A stretch of DNA of 64,000 bases from Pantoea eucrina (GCF_001691555.1 NZ_MAYN01000007.1:243893-307892), one strand, 5' to 3'; positions 43,924-55,277 are shown, counted from the first letter of the stretch. Translations and numbers: made by a program. The notes: generated by a model not told the origin, from the letters alone.

Positions 43924-45246
43924 ATGATCACACTGGAACAGTTCCATCAGCGTCGTCAGGCGCTGATTGCGCAGATGGCCCCCGGCAGCGCGGCGCTGAT
44001 TTTTGCAGCACCTGAAGTCACGCGCAGCAACGACACCGAATATAGCTACCGGCAAAACAGCGACTTCTGGTATTTCACCGGGTTTAACGAGCCACAGGCG
44101 CTGCTGGTGCTGATCAAAAGCGATGAACATCATAACCACAGCGTGCTGTTTAACCGCATACGCGATCTCACTGCCGAAGTGTGGTCTGGTCGCCGACTGG
44201 GGCAGGATGCGGCGCCAGCAAAGCTGGGTGTTGATCGTGCACTGCCGTGGGATGATATTAGCGAACAGCTGCACTTGCTGCTAAACGGCCTTGACGTGGT
44301 GTACCACGCACAGGGCGAATATGAGCACGCTGACCAGCTGCTGTTTAGCGCGCTGGACAAGCTGCGTCGTGGTTTCCGGCAGAATCTTAGTGCACCGGCT
44401 AGCGTGACTGACTGGCGTCCCTGGGTGCATGAGATGCGGCTGTTTAAGAGCGCGGAAGAGATTGAGATCCTGCGCCAGGCGGGAAAAATCAGCGCGCTGG
44501 CGCATACCCGTGCCATGCAGCAGTGTCGCCCTGGCATGTATGAGTATCAGCTTGAAGGGGAGATCCATCATGAGTTTTCCCGCCACGGTGCGCGCTTTCC
44601 CTCCTATAACACCATTGTCGGAAGTGGAGAAAACGGCTGCATCCTGCACTACACCGAAAACGAAAGCGCAATGCGCGATGGCGATCTGGTGCTGATTGAC
44701 GCCGGCTGTGAGTTTCACGGTTACGCAGGGGATATTACCCGCACCTTTCCGGTAAACGGCAGGTTTACGCCGGCGCAGCGGGAAGTCTATGACATTGTGC
44801 TGGCCTCGCTGCATAAAGCGCTGTCGATGTTCCGGCCTGGCGTCAGTATTCATGATGTGAATGATGAAGTCGTCCGTATCATGATCACCGGTCTTGTTGA
44901 TCTCGGCATTCTTGACGGCAATATCGATGAGCTGTTTGAAGCGCAGGCGCATCGCCCTTTCTTCATGCACGGTCTGGGCCACTGGCTGGGGCTGGATGTG
45001 CATGACGTCGGTGATTACGGTACGCCAGGCCGTGACCGGGCGCTGGAGCCGGGCATGGTGCTGACGGTCGAGCCTGGCCTCTATATAGCGCCTGATGCCA
45101 GCGTGCCGCCGCAGTATCGCGGCATCGGCGTGCGCATCGAGGATGACATTGTGATCACGGCGACGGGCCACGAGAATCTTACCGATAGCGTGGTGAAAGA
45201 TCCGGACGCGATTGAAGCGCTGATGGCAGCGGCGCGCGGCGTATGA
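43924..45246 (+). CDS. pepP: Xaa-Pro aminopeptidase (aminopeptidase P)
   Basis: Dinuclear-Mn peptidase releasing any N-terminal residue followed by proline. The 440-residue protein has the N-terminal creatinase-like domain and the C-terminal pita-bread fold with the metal ligands in LIDAGCEFHGYAGDITRTFP (two Asp), HGLGHWLGLDVHDVG (His), TVEPGLYI (Glu) and GVRIEDD (Glu). GGGAGTG precedes the start. Its stop overlaps the ubiH start (ATGA), an arrangement also seen in E. coli, so translation of the two is coupled. Confidence 0.97.
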   Translation: MITLEQFHQRRQALIAQMAPGSAALIFAAPEVTRSNDTEYSYRQNSDFWYFTGFNEPQALLVLIKSDEHHNHSVLFNRIRDLTAEVWSGRRLGQDAAPAKLGVDRALPWDDISEQLHLLLNGLDVVYHAQGEYEHADQLLFSALDKLRRGFRQNLSAPASVTDWRPWVHEMRLFKSAEEIEILRQAGKISALAHTRAMQQCRPGMYEYQLEGEIHHEFSRHGARFPSYNTIVGSGENGCILHYTENESAMRDGDLVLIDAGCEFHGYAGDITRTFPVNGRFTPAQREVYDIVLASLHKALSMFRPGVSIHDVNDEVVRIMITGLVDLGILDGNIDELFEAQAHRPFFMHGLGHWLGLDVHDVGDYGTPGRDRALEPGMVLTVEPGLYIAPDASVPPQYRGIGVRIEDDIVITATGHENLTDSVVKDPDAIEALMAAARGV

Positions 45247-46421
45247 CGATCCTGATTGCAGGCGGGGGTATGACCGGTGCCACGCTGGCGCTGGCGATCT
45301 CGCATCTTACGCAGGGCAGGCTGCCGGTCACGCTTATTGAGCGCAGCGAGCCGGCCAGTCGTGCGCACCCCGGTTTTGATGGCCGGGCGATTGCGCTGGC
45401 TGCCGGCACCTGCCAGCAGCTGGCAGCGATTGACCTCTGGCGTTTGCTGGCGGACTGTGCCACGCCGATCACCCGCATTCATGTCTCTGACCGCGGTCAC
45501 AGCGGCTTTGTACAGCTCAGCGCAGAGGCGTATAAGCTGGCTGCGCTGGGGCAGGTGGTAGAGCTGTTTGATGTCGGACAGCGGCTGTTTGAACGTCTCC
45601 GTCAGGCGCCCGGCGTTACGCTGCGCTGCCCGGATTACGTGACGCAGGTGACGCGTGATAAAGCGCGTGTGCAGGTGACGCTTAACAGCGGCGACACGCT
45701 GGAAGGTTCGCTGCTGGTCGCTGCAGATGGATCGCGCTCATCGCTGGCTGCATCATGCGGTATTCAGTGGCAGCGCGACGACTATCAGCAGCTGGCGGTG
45801 ATTGCTAATGTCTCTACTCAGCTGCCGCACCAGGGACAGGCATTTGAGCGATTTACGCCACACGGGCCGCTGGCACTGCTGCCGATGTCCGGCAATCGGA
45901 TGTCGCTGGTGTGGTGCCATCCGGCAGCGGCAGAAGCCGGCGTGCGGGCGTGGGATGAGGAAACCTTCCTGCGCGAACTGCAGCGCGCATTCGGCTGGCG
46001 GCTGGGACGCTTTACCCATGCCGGGCAGCGTGAAATTTATCCGCTGGCGCTGCAAACAGCCGATCGTCAGGTCACGCACCGGCTGGCACTGGTCGGTAAT
46101 GCCGCCCAGACGCTGCATCCAATCGCTGGTCAGGGCTTTAACCTTGGTCTGCGCGATGTCATGTCACTGGCGGAAACGCTGGCCGGCGCCTGGCGCCAGC
46201 GGCAGGATCCCGGCAGTTATGCGGTGCTGCAGCATTTTGCCGCCCGGCGTCAGGCCGATCGCGCGGCAACAATTGGCGTGACAGACGGCCTGGTGCGCCT
46301 GTTCGCTAACCGTTATGCACCGCTGGTTGCAGGACGAAATATCGGGCTGGTGGCGATGGATCACCTCCCCTGGCTGCAACATCCGCTGGCCGCGCGTACG
46401 CTCGGCTGGGTAAAGCGTTAA
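45243..46421 (+). CDS. ubiH: 2-octaprenyl-6-methoxyphenol hydroxylase
   Basis: FAD monooxygenase of aerobic ubiquinone synthesis, hydroxylating the ring at C1. The 392-residue protein starts MTILIAGGGMTGATLALAIS (Rossmann GGGMTGATLA), has the FDGRAIALAAG motif, and the second FAD motif HRLALVGNAAQTLHPIAGQG with GFNLGLRDV. It overlaps pepP by four bases and is 13 bp ahead of its paralogue ubiI. UbiH and UbiI belong to the soluble Ubi complex with UbiJ/UbiK, which are not in this window. Confidence 0.96.
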   Translation: MTILIAGGGMTGATLALAISHLTQGRLPVTLIERSEPASRAHPGFDGRAIALAAGTCQQLAAIDLWRLLADCATPITRIHVSDRGHSGFVQLSAEAYKLAALGQVVELFDVGQRLFERLRQAPGVTLRCPDYVTQVTRDKARVQVTLNSGDTLEGSLLVAADGSRSSLAASCGIQWQRDDYQQLAVIANVSTQLPHQGQAFERFTPHGPLALLPMSGNRMSLVWCHPAAAEAGVRAWDEETFLRELQRAFGWRLGRFTHAGQREIYPLALQTADRQVTHRLALVGNAAQTLHPIAGQGFNLGLRDVMSLAETLAGAWRQRQDPGSYAVLQHFAARRQADRAATIGVTDGLVRLFANRYAPLVAGRNIGLVAMDHLPWLQHPLAARTLGWVKR

Positions 46422-46434
46422 TAAAGAGGCAGCA

Positions 46435-47637
46435 ATGCAAACATTTGATGTGGTGATTGCCGGTGGCGGCATGGTCGGTCTGGCAGTGGCCTGCGGTTTG
46501 CAGGGAAGCGGGTTGCGCGTCGCGGTACTGGAAAAAGCGGCGGAACCGCAGTTTGATTCGGCAGCGGCAGCGTCGATCCGGGTATCCGCTATTAATGCCG
46601 CCAGTGAACGGCTGCTGCAGAAGCTGGATGTCTGGTCATCCATCCTCGCCCTGCGCGCCAGCGCCTACCACGGTATGGAAGTGTGGGATCAGGATAGCTT
46701 TGGATCCGTCAGCTTTGATGATGAGCAGCAGGGGCTGTCACATCTTGGTTATATTATCGAGAATGAGGTTATTCACAGTGCGCTGTGGCAGCGCGCCAGC
46801 CAGTGCAAAGACGTCACGCTGTTTGCACCGGCCCGGCTGCAGCAGGTCGCGTTTGGTGATAATGAAGCGTTTATCACGCTGGAAGATGGCACCATGATGA
46901 CCGCCCGGCTGATGATTGCCGCCGACGGCGCCGGCTCCTGGCTGCGTGAAAAAGCGGATATCCCGCTGACGTTCTGGGATTACGAGCACCATGCGCTGGT
47001 CGCCAATGTGCGCACTGATATGCCGCATGATGCCGTCGCGCGTCAGGTGTTTCATGGCGAAGGCATTCTCGCTTTTCTGCCAATGCAGGATCCGCATCTG
47101 TGCTCAATCGTCTGGTCACTTGCTCCGCAGGAAGCGGCTCGTTTGCAGTCGATGCCGGCAGCGCTGTTTAATCAGCAGCTCTCAGTGGCTTTTGATATGC
47201 GTCTGGGATTATGCAGCGTTGAGAGCGAGCGTAAAACGTTCCCGCTGACGGCACGCTATGCGCGCAATTTTGCCGCCCACCGTCTGGCGCTGGTCGGCGA
47301 TGCCGCGCACACCATTCATCCGCTGGCCGGGCAGGGCGTGAACTTAGGCTTTATGGATGCGGCCGAGCTGATTGGTGAAATCCGCCGGCTGCATCAGGCG
47401 GGCCGTGATATCGGCGAGCACCTCTCACTGCGCCGCTATGAACGCAGCCGCAAGCACAGCGCAGCGCTGATGCTGGCCGGCATGCAGGGATTCCGTGAGC
47501 TGTTTGCCGGCACCCATCCGGCGAAAAAGCTGCTGCGTGACGTCGGTCTGAAGCTGGCCGATACGCTGCCAGGCGTCAAGCCGCGTCTGCTGAAGCAGGC
47601 GATGGGACTGAACGATCTGCCAGAGTGGATCCGCTAG
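46435..47637 (+). CDS. ubiI: 2-octaprenylphenol hydroxylase (C5)
   Basis: FAD monooxygenase (VisC/UbiI) that hydroxylates C5 of the ubiquinone ring. The 400-residue protein shows FDVVIAGGGMVGLAVACGLQ at the N-terminus, SIRVSAINAASERLL, and the FAD/ribityl motif HRLALVGDAAHTIHPLAGQG followed by VNLGFMDAAEL. GAGG precedes the start. Last gene of the ygfB-pepP-ubiH-ubiI run. No classic terminator follows; instead a cluster of palindromes begins 40 bp downstream and may take that role. Confidence 0.96.
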   Translation: MQTFDVVIAGGGMVGLAVACGLQGSGLRVAVLEKAAEPQFDSAAAASIRVSAINAASERLLQKLDVWSSILALRASAYHGMEVWDQDSFGSVSFDDEQQGLSHLGYIIENEVIHSALWQRASQCKDVTLFAPARLQQVAFGDNEAFITLEDGTMMTARLMIAADGAGSWLREKADIPLTFWDYEHHALVANVRTDMPHDAVARQVFHGEGILAFLPMQDPHLCSIVWSLAPQEAARLQSMPAALFNQQLSVAFDMRLGLCSVESERKTFPLTARYARNFAAHRLALVGDAAHTIHPLAGQGVNLGFMDAAELIGEIRRLHQAGRDIGEHLSLRRYERSRKHSAALMLAGMQGFRELFAGTHPAKKLLRDVGLKLADTLPGVKPRLLKQAMGLNDLPEWIR

Positions 47638-47676
47638 CTAACCAGGGCGTTGTTGTTTCGTATCCGCCTTACCACA

Positions 47677-48013
47677 GGGGGCGCATTAATGCGCCCCGGT
47701 TTAGACCCATCCGCGGACGTCACATTTCGCACCCGCATTAACCCGGGCGCCATAAATGGCGCCCCTACGAAAACCCAATGCAGGGCATCATTGTTTCGCA
47801 CCCATTTTGCCGTAGGGGGCGCATTAATGCGCCCCGGTTCAAATCCATCCGCGGACGTCACATTTCGCACCGTCCTATTGTAGGGGGCGCATTAATGCGC
47901 CCCGTTTCAAATCCATCCGCGGACGTCACATTTCGCACCCGCATTATCCCGGGCGCCATAAATGGCGCCCCTACGGTTACAGAGAAAATACAGGGGGCGC
48001 ATTAATGCGCCCC
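47677..48013. repeat. Second palindrome array (REP/BIME-like), between ubiI and gcvT
   Basis: Six hairpins: four of GGGGGCGCAT-TA-ATGCGCCCC (47677, 47815, 47883, 47993) and two of GGGCGCCAT-AA-ATGGCGCCC in the opposite orientation (47745, 47951). The linker TCCATCCGCGGACGTCACAT occurs three times. Several carry the flank GTAGGGG or CCCCTAC also found in the array at 1-520, so both arrays belong to one element family with different stem sequences. Confidence 0.85.
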
Positions 48014-48092
48014 GGCAAAAAATCTTCCCTGACTCCCTGTTCGCACTAAAACAGAGCGCTTTGCATCATAATGATGCCTCGTTTGATTTATT

Positions 48093-48119
48093 CTAATTTC
48101 ACTGCCTTATTCGCATTAG
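48093..48119. promoter_or_regulatory. Possible GcvA sites upstream of gcvT
   Basis: CTAAT (48093-48097) and its complement ATTAG (48115-48119) face each other 17 bp apart, about 300 bp before gcvT. CTAAT is the core bound by GcvA at E. coli gcvTHP. Five-base cores occur often by chance. Confidence 0.3.
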
Positions 48120-48282
48120 TTATTTTCATGCATAATGCATCACCCTTTTATACCCTTTCACTTATCAACAACGTCTGAGTGTTTTATTTACTGAAATATG
48201 ACCTGAACGTTGCATAATCTGCGCGGTTAATCACACAAAGGCAGCGAATTATGCTGCATGCTACAGGACGCACTGCAACTGT

Positions 48283-48301
48283 GAGGTCCGGCTTCGACCT
48301 C
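48283..48301 (+). other. Small hairpin upstream of gcvT
   Basis: GAGGTC / GACCTC with a seven-base loop, without a T-run. Apart from this, the PurR-like and the GcvA-like sequences, I see nothing recognisable in the 400 bp between the repeat array and gcvT, and no glycine riboswitch. Confidence 0.3.
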
Positions 48302-48347
48302 GTTTTGCTTATGGTTAAATCTGTTTTTCAGTGGTAACGTCAGCGAA

Positions 48348-48363
48348 AAGAGAACGTTTGCGT
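48348..48363. promoter_or_regulatory. PurR-like operator in the gcvTHP leader
   Basis: The 16-mer AAGAGAACGTTTGCGT matches the PurR palindrome ACGCAAACGTTTGCGT at 13 of 16 positions, with a perfect right half. It lies 54 bp before the gcvT ATG. PurR represses gcvTHP in E. coli, because glycine cleavage supplies one-carbon units for purines. Confidence 0.6.
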
Positions 48364-48416
48364 TGCCGTGTATTCTCGCGCAGACGAGCCCGCTTATTTG
48401 TTTTCACAGGATGGTT

Positions 48417-49514
48417 ATGACTCAGCAAACGCCTCTGTTTAACCAGCACCAGCGCGATGGTGCACGCATGGTGGACTTTCATGGCTGGATGATGCCGCTG
48501 CACTACGGCTCGCAAATTGATGAGCATCACGCAGTGCGCAGCGACGCCGGCATGTTTGATGTATCGCACATGACCATTGTTGACCTGCACGGTGTACGCA
48601 CCCGCGAGTTTTTACGCTATCTGCTGGCAAATGATGTTGCAAAACTGACGCAGCCTGGCAAGGCGCTCTACAGCGGCATGCTTAACGCTTCAGGTGGCGT
48701 GATAGACGACCTGATCGTCTATTTTATGCAGGAAGATTTCTTTCGGCTGGTAGTGAACTCTGCCACACGCGAGAAAGACCTCGCCTGGATAACGCAGCAC
48801 GCCGCACCGTTTGGCGTAGCGCTGACAGAGCGTCGCGATCTGGCGCTGATTGCCGTTCAGGGCCCGAATGCGCAGCAGAAAGCTGAGACGCTGTTTGATG
48901 ACACTCAACGCGCCGCCGTTGCCGGCATGAAACCATTTTATGGCGTGCAGTCAGGCGACCTGTTCATTGCCACCACCGGCTACACCGGTGAGGCGGGCTA
49001 TGAAATTGCGCTGCCAGCTGACCAGGCTGAAGCGTTCTGGCAGCAGCTGCTGGCTGCCGGTGTAAAACCCGCCGGCCTGGGCGCACGCGACACACTGCGT
49101 CTGGAGGCAGGTATGAATCTCTATGGCCAGGAGATGGATGAGGGCGTTTCGCCGCTGGCCGCGAATATGGGCTGGACCATCAGCCGGGAGCCGGCCGACC
49201 GCAATTTTATCGGACGTGAAGCGCTGGAAGCGCAGCGTGAGCAGGGCAGTGAAAAACTGGTAGGCCTGATCATGACGGAGAAAGGCGTACTGCGCGGTGG
49301 CCAGACGGTGCGCTTCACCGATGAGCAGGGTGTACCGCAGCAGGGTATGATTACCAGTGGTTCCTTCTCGCCGACGCTGGGCTGCAGCATCGCCCTGGCG
49401 CGCGTGCCTGCCGGTATTGGCGAGCAGGCCATTGTGGAGATCCGCAATCGCGAAATGCCGGTAAAAGTAACTAAACCCGTTTTTGTTCGCGCCGGTAAGC
49501 CGGTCGCTCAGTAA
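48417..49514 (+). CDS. gcvT: Glycine cleavage system T protein (aminomethyltransferase)
   Basis: Transfers the methylene group of aminomethyl-lipoyl H-protein to tetrahydrofolate, releasing ammonia. The 365-residue protein begins [11 protein letters not shown] and has the folate-domain motifs [51 protein letters not shown] and [20 protein letters not shown]. The second of two close ATGs is used: AGG lies six nt before it, and it matches the family N-terminus. First gene of gcvTHP, with gcvH 20 bp behind. YgfZ, encoded at 56.9-57.9 kb, is a relative of GcvT. Confidence 0.97.
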   Translation: MTQQTPLFNQHQRDGARMVDFHGWMMPLHYGSQIDEHHAVRSDAGMFDVSHMTIVDLHGVRTREFLRYLLANDVAKLTQPGKALYSGMLNASGGVIDDLIVYFMQEDFFRLVVNSATREKDLAWITQHAAPFGVALTERRDLALIAVQGPNAQQKAETLFDDTQRAAVAGMKPFYGVQSGDLFIATTGYTGEAGYEIALPADQAEAFWQQLLAAGVKPAGLGARDTLRLEAGMNLYGQEMDEGVSPLAANMGWTISREPADRNFIGREALEAQREQGSEKLVGLIMTEKGVLRGGQTVRFTDEQGVPQQGMITSGSFSPTLGCSIALARVPAGIGEQAIVEIRNREMPVKVTKPVFVRAGKPVAQ

Positions 49515-49534
49515 ATTTTTCAGGAGAAATGGCG

Positions 49535-49921
49535 ATGAGCAATGTGCCAAATACGTTGAAATACCGCGACAGCCACGAGTGGGTGCGTAAAGAGGAAGAT
49601 GGCTCTTACACCGTGGGGATCACCGAGCATGCGCAGGAGCTGCTCGGTGATATGGTGTTTGTCGACCTGCCAGACGTTGGCGCTACGTTTAGCGCGGGCG
49701 ATGACTGCGCAGTGGCAGAATCGGTTAAAGCCGCTTCCGATATCTATGCGCCGCTGAGTGGTGAAATTGTGGCGGTGAATGAGGCGCTGACCGACTCCCC
49801 CGAGCTGGTGAACAGCGCGCCTTATGGCGATGGCTGGTTGTTCCGCCTGAAAGCCAGCGATGAAGCTGAACTCGGCAGCATGCTTGATGCTGACGCCTAT
49901 AAAGCCAGTATTGATGAGTAA
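49535..49921 (+). CDS. gcvH: Glycine cleavage system H protein
   Basis: Lipoyl carrier that shuttles the aminomethyl group between P, T and L proteins. The 128-residue product has the lipoylation site in [17 protein letters not shown] (lysine near residue 64), and the [20 protein letters not shown] segment typical of the family. The ATG at 49535 is preferred because AGGAG stands eight nt before it; the ATG at 49529 would be only two nt away. The loading enzyme genes and the L-protein (lpd) are not in this window. Confidence 0.97.
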   Translation: MSNVPNTLKYRDSHEWVRKEEDGSYTVGITEHAQELLGDMVFVDLPDVGATFSAGDDCAVAESVKAASDIYAPLSGEIVAVNEALTDSPELVNSAPYGDGWLFRLKASDEAELGSMLDADAYKASIDE

Positions 49922-50017
49922 CCGGTAGTCTCTGAAGGTGTCGCGGCGCGGCACCTCTTCTTTATCTGCCTGTTGTAAGTCCTTTGTGTAACCCAGCCCG
50001 ATGCAGGATTGACTGTA

Positions 50018-52891
50018 ATGACCCAGACTCTCAGCCAGCTTGAACATAACGGTGCATTTATTGAGCGCCATATTGGTCCCACCGCCGCACAGCAGGCCAG
50101 CATGCTGGAAGCGATTGGTGCCCGTTCGCTCAGTGAACTTATTAGCGCCATCGTACCCGCGGATATTCAGCTGCCTGGCCCGCCCGCCACGGGTGACGCT
50201 GCGACCGAGCAGCAGGCGCTGGCGGAGCTGAAAGCGATTGCCAGTCAGAATCAGCGCTACAAATCCTGGATCGGCATGGGCTACAGTGCGGTGATCACTC
50301 CGCCGGTGATCCTGCGCAACATGCTGGAAAATCCTGGCTGGTATACCGCCTATACGCCTTATCAGCCTGAGGTATCGCAGGGACGCCTGGAGGCGCTTCT
50401 GAACTTCCAGACGCTGACGCTGGATCTGACCGGTATGGATATCGCCTCTGCATCCCTGCTGGATGAGGCTACCGCCGCTGCTGAAGCGATGGCGATGGCA
50501 AAACGCGTCAGCAAGCTGAAGAGCGCTACGCGGTTCTTTATCGCCGATGATATTCATCCGCAGACGCTGGATGTCGTACGCACCCGGGCCGAAACGTTTG
50601 GCTTTGATCTGATTATCGATCGGGCAGAAAAAGCACGCGATCATGAGGATCTGTTTGGCGTACTGCTGCAGCAGGTGGGAACCGGCGGTGAAGTACATGA
50701 CTACCGCGATCTGATCGCAGAGCTGAACAGTCGCAAAGTTGTGGTAAGCGTGGCCGCTGATTTCATGGCGCTGCTGCTGCTGGAGGCGCCCGGAAAACAG
50801 GGTGCTGACATTGTGTTTGGTTCCGCTCAGCGCTTTGGCGTGCCAATGGGCTATGGCGGACCGCACGCGGCCTTTTTTGCCAGCCGCGATGAGCACAAAC
50901 GCTCAATGCCGGGCCGCATTATCGGCGTCTCACGCGATGCGGCGGGTAATACCGCGCTGCGCATGGCGATGCAGACGCGTGAGCAGCATATCCGGCGTGA
51001 AAAAGCGAACTCCAATATCTGTACTTCACAGGTCCTGCTGGCCAATATCGCCGGTCTCTATGCGGTCTGGCACGGTCCGCAGGGTCTGCAGCGCATCGCC
51101 TCACGCATTCACCGCCTGACCAGTATTCTGGCAACCGGCCTGCAGCAAGGCGGGCTGACGCTGCGTCACGCCAGCTGGTTTGACACGCTGACCGTTGAGG
51201 TTGCTGACAAAGCCGCCGTACTGAACCGTGCGCTGAGTTTTGGCGTAAACCTGCGCAGCGATATGCATAACGCTGTGGGTATTACGCTGGATGAGACGAC
51301 CTGCCGTGAAGATGTACAGGCGCTGTTTGCTATTTTTCTGGGCGACGCGCATGGGCTGGATATTGAGGCGCTTGATGCAGCCGTATCCGCGGAGAGTACT
51401 GCTATCCCGGCAGGCCAGCAGCGCCGCAGTGACTACCTGACGCATCCGGTATTTAACCGCTATCACAGCGAAACCGAAATGATGCGCTATATGCACAGCC
51501 TGGAGAAAAAAGATCTGGCGCTGAATCAGGCAATGATCCCGCTCGGCTCCTGCACCATGAAGCTGAATGCCGCCGCAGAGATGATCCCGATCACCTGGCC
51601 GGAGTTTTCTGAACTGCATCCATTCTGCCCCGCTGAACAGGCCACTGGCTATCTGCAGATGATTGGGCAGCTGTCGCAGTGGCTGGTACAGCTCACCGGC
51701 TATGACGCACTCTGCATGCAGCCTAACTCCGGGGCGCAGGGAGAGTACGCCGGCCTGCTGGCGATCCGCCGCTATCACGAAAGCCGCAATGAAGGCCGGC
51801 GCAACCTCTGCCTGATCCCGGGTTCGGCACACGGCACCAATCCGGCGTCGGCGCAGATGGCGGGCATGTCGGTTGTTGTGGTCGCCTGCGATAAACAGGG
51901 CAACATCGATCTCGGCGATCTGCGTGAAAAAGCGGCTCAGGCAGGCGATGCGCTCTCCTGCATTATGGTGACTTATCCGTCCACTCACGGCGTCTATGAA
52001 GAGACCATCCGCGAGGTGTGCCAGATTGTGCATCAGTATGGTGGTCAGGTGTATCTGGACGGCGCCAACATGAACGCCCAGGTGGGCATTACTACGCCTG
52101 GCTACATCGGTGCCGACGTCTCGCATCTTAATCTGCACAAAACCTTCTGCATTCCGCACGGCGGTGGCGGACCGGGTATGGGACCGATTGGCGTAAAAGC
52201 ACATCTGGCTCCGTTTGTGCCGGGGCACAGCGTGGTGCAGATCGATGGCGTACTGACGCAGCAGGGTGCCGTGTCGGCCGCCCCGTTTGGCAGCGCTTCA
52301 ATTCTGCCTATCAGCTGGATGTATATCCGCATGATGGGCGCAGAAGGACTGAAACAGGCGAGCTCAGTGGCAATCCTTAATGCCAACTACATTGCGCGTC
52401 GTCTGCAATCGGCCTATCCGATCCTCTACACCGGACGCGACGGCCGCGTAGCGCACGAATGTATTCTTGATATTCGTCCGCTGAAAGAGCAGACCGGTAT
52501 CAGCGAACTGGATATTGCCAAGCGCCTGATCGATTACGGCTTTCACGCCCCGACCATGTCTTTCCCGGTCGCAGGCACGCTGATGGTAGAGCCGACTGAA
52601 TCAGAGGGCAAAGCAGAGCTGGATCGCTTTATCGATGCGATGCTGGCGATCCGCATGGAGATAGATCGCGTCGCCGCCGGTGAGTGGCCTGCTGATGACA
52701 ATCCGCTGGTCAACGCACCGCATACGCAGATGGAAATCGTGGGTGAGTGGCAGCATCCCTATACGCGTGAGCTGGCGGTATTTCCGGCAGGCAGCGCGAA
52801 CAAGTACTGGCCAACGGTAAAACGGCTTGATGATGTCTTTGGCGATCGCAACGTTTTCTGCGCCTGTGTGCCGATGAGCGAATATCAGTAA
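50018..52891 (+). CDS. gcvP: Glycine dehydrogenase (decarboxylating), P protein
   Basis: PLP enzyme that decarboxylates glycine and loads the aminomethyl group onto lipoyl-H protein. The ATG gives 957 residues, exactly the E. coli length; the frame continues three codons up to a TTG. The N-terminal half carries the catalytically inactive homologous domain ([20 protein letters not shown]); the C-terminal half binds PLP at the Lys in [16 protein letters not shown], followed by the glycine-rich [13 protein letters not shown] loop. [17 protein letters not shown] is also typical. 96 bp behind gcvH, ended by a hairpin that runs into the ygfF ribosome-binding site. Confidence 0.98.
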   Translation: MTQTLSQLEHNGAFIERHIGPTAAQQASMLEAIGARSLSELISAIVPADIQLPGPPATGDAATEQQALAELKAIASQNQRYKSWIGMGYSAVITPPVILRNMLENPGWYTAYTPYQPEVSQGRLEALLNFQTLTLDLTGMDIASASLLDEATAAAEAMAMAKRVSKLKSATRFFIADDIHPQTLDVVRTRAETFGFDLIIDRAEKARDHEDLFGVLLQQVGTGGEVHDYRDLIAELNSRKVVVSVAADFMALLLLEAPGKQGADIVFGSAQRFGVPMGYGGPHAAFFASRDEHKRSMPGRIIGVSRDAAGNTALRMAMQTREQHIRREKANSNICTSQVLLANIAGLYAVWHGPQGLQRIASRIHRLTSILATGLQQGGLTLRHASWFDTLTVEVADKAAVLNRALSFGVNLRSDMHNAVGITLDETTCREDVQALFAIFLGDAHGLDIEALDAAVSAESTAIPAGQQRRSDYLTHPVFNRYHSETEMMRYMHSLEKKDLALNQAMIPLGSCTMKLNAAAEMIPITWPEFSELHPFCPAEQATGYLQMIGQLSQWLVQLTGYDALCMQPNSGAQGEYAGLLAIRRYHESRNEGRRNLCLIPGSAHGTNPASAQMAGMSVVVVACDKQGNIDLGDLREKAAQAGDALSCIMVTYPSTHGVYEETIREVCQIVHQYGGQVYLDGANMNAQVGITTPGYIGADVSHLNLHKTFCIPHGGGGPGMGPIGVKAHLAPFVPGHSVVQIDGVLTQQGAVSAAPFGSASILPISWMYIRMMGAEGLKQASSVAILNANYIARRLQSAYPILYTGRDGRVAHECILDIRPLKEQTGISELDIAKRLIDYGFHAPTMSFPVAGTLMVEPTESEGKAELDRFIDAMLAIRMEIDRVAAGEWPADDNPLVNAPHTQMEIVGEWQHPYTRELAVFPAGSANKYWPTVKRLDDVFGDRNVFCACVPMSEYQ

Positions 52892-52911
52892 GTGCTGTAA
52901 ACTGACCCTGG

Positions 52912-52939
52912 AAGGACCGGATGCCGGTCCTTTTCTTTT
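52912..52939 (+). terminator. gcvP terminator abutting the ygfF ribosome-binding site
   Basis: A nine-pair stem AAGGACCGG / CCGGTCCTT with a three-base loop, then TTTTCTTTT. The last T-run base touches GGAGG (52940-52944) of ygfF. Confidence 0.8.
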
Positions 52940-52949
52940 GGAGGCACAT

Positions 52950-53693
52950 ATGGATCTGGCACTGGTCACCGGCGGCAGCCGGGGCATCGGACGCGCCACC
53001 TCGCTGCTGCTGGCGCAGGCGGGCTACCGCGTGGTAATCAACTATCGTCAGCGGGCCGCCGATGCGGAACAGCTGGTTGCGGAGATTGTCAGCCAGGGCG
53101 GCAGCGCCTGCGCGCTGCAGGCGGATATCGCCGACGAGGCGCAGGTGGTGAGGCTGTTTGCACAGCTGGATGAGCAGCCGGGCGCGCTGCGGATCGTGGT
53201 GAACAATGCCGGAGTTCTGTTTACGCAGTGCCGGGTAGAAGCGCTGAGCGCTGAGCGCATTCAGCGCGTGCTGGCCACGAACGTCACCGGAACCTTTATC
53301 TGCTGTCGTGAAGCGGTGAAACGCATGAGTACGGCGTATGGCGGGCAGGGTGGCGTGATTGTGAACGTTTCATCAGGGGCCGTGCACAGCGGTGCGCCGG
53401 ACGAGTATGTGGATTACGCAGCGTCAAAAGCGGCGGTGGATACGCTGACCCGCGGGCTGGCGCGCGAGGTGGCCGCACAGGGGATCCGGGTAACCGGCGT
53501 ACGTCCTGGTTCCACTTATACCGACATGCATGCGGATGGCGGCGAGCCGGGGCGGGTTGATCGGGTGGCGCAGCGCATTCCGCTGGGCCGCGGTGCGCAG
53601 CCAGAAGAGATCGCCCGTGCGATCCTCTGGCTGAGCAGCGATGCCGCCGCTTACGTCACCGGCAGCATGCTGGATGTGACCGGCGGACTCTGA
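52950..53693 (+). CDS. ygfF: Short-chain dehydrogenase/reductase YgfF
   Basis: A 247-residue NAD(P)-dependent oxidoreductase of unknown substrate. It has the classic SDR pattern: LVTGGSRGIGRATSLLL near the N-terminus (TGxxxGIG), NNAG (~residues 88-91), and the catalytic Ser in VNVSSGAVHSG and Tyr-x-x-x-Lys in YVDYAASKAAVDTL. The ending AAYVTGSMLDVTGG is typical. GGAGG lies five nt before the ATG. E. coli ygfF also neighbours gcvP. With no promoter room between, it is probably transcribed by read-through of the gcvP terminator. It converges with bglA. Confidence 0.93.
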   Translation: MDLALVTGGSRGIGRATSLLLAQAGYRVVINYRQRAADAEQLVAEIVSQGGSACALQADIADEAQVVRLFAQLDEQPGALRIVVNNAGVLFTQCRVEALSAERIQRVLATNVTGTFICCREAVKRMSTAYGGQGGVIVNVSSGAVHSGAPDEYVDYAASKAAVDTLTRGLAREVAAQGIRVTGVRPGSTYTDMHADGGEPGRVDRVAQRIPLGRGAQPEEIARAILWLSSDAAAYVTGSMLDVTGGL

Positions 53694-53712
53694 TATCCGC
53701 CGCGCTATTCTG

Positions 53713-55155
<1,443 letters not shown>

Positions 55156-55244
55156 TCAGCCTCATCATACGTCAGGTGAAAACAGAATTTTTCGCAGTGT
55201 AACAAGCAGCCGGCGAATGTCACGCTATAACACCGCGCGCCATA

Positions 55245-55258
55245 TGTAACCTGTTACA
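55245..55258. promoter_or_regulatory. Palindromic operator candidate in front of bglA
   Basis: TGTAAC-CT-GTTACA is a perfect palindrome 93-106 bp upstream of bglA. A further TGTAAC half stands at 55198-55203. Operators of RpiR-family proteins, such as the HexR site TGTAATTAAATTACA, have the same TGTAx...xTACA form, and an RpiR-family gene is next door. Confidence 0.45.
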
Positions 55259-55277
55259 GCCAAAAAACAAGCTGTTT

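Noticed and set aside
48014..48416. Glycine riboswitch before gcvT
   Set aside because: No tandem glycine-aptamer structure can be recognised; enterobacterial gcvTHP is controlled by GcvA/GcvR, Lrp and PurR instead.
49520..50896. 458-codon minus-strand frame opposite gcvH/gcvP
   Set aside because: Shadow of conserved glycine-cleavage genes; no plausible start or homology.
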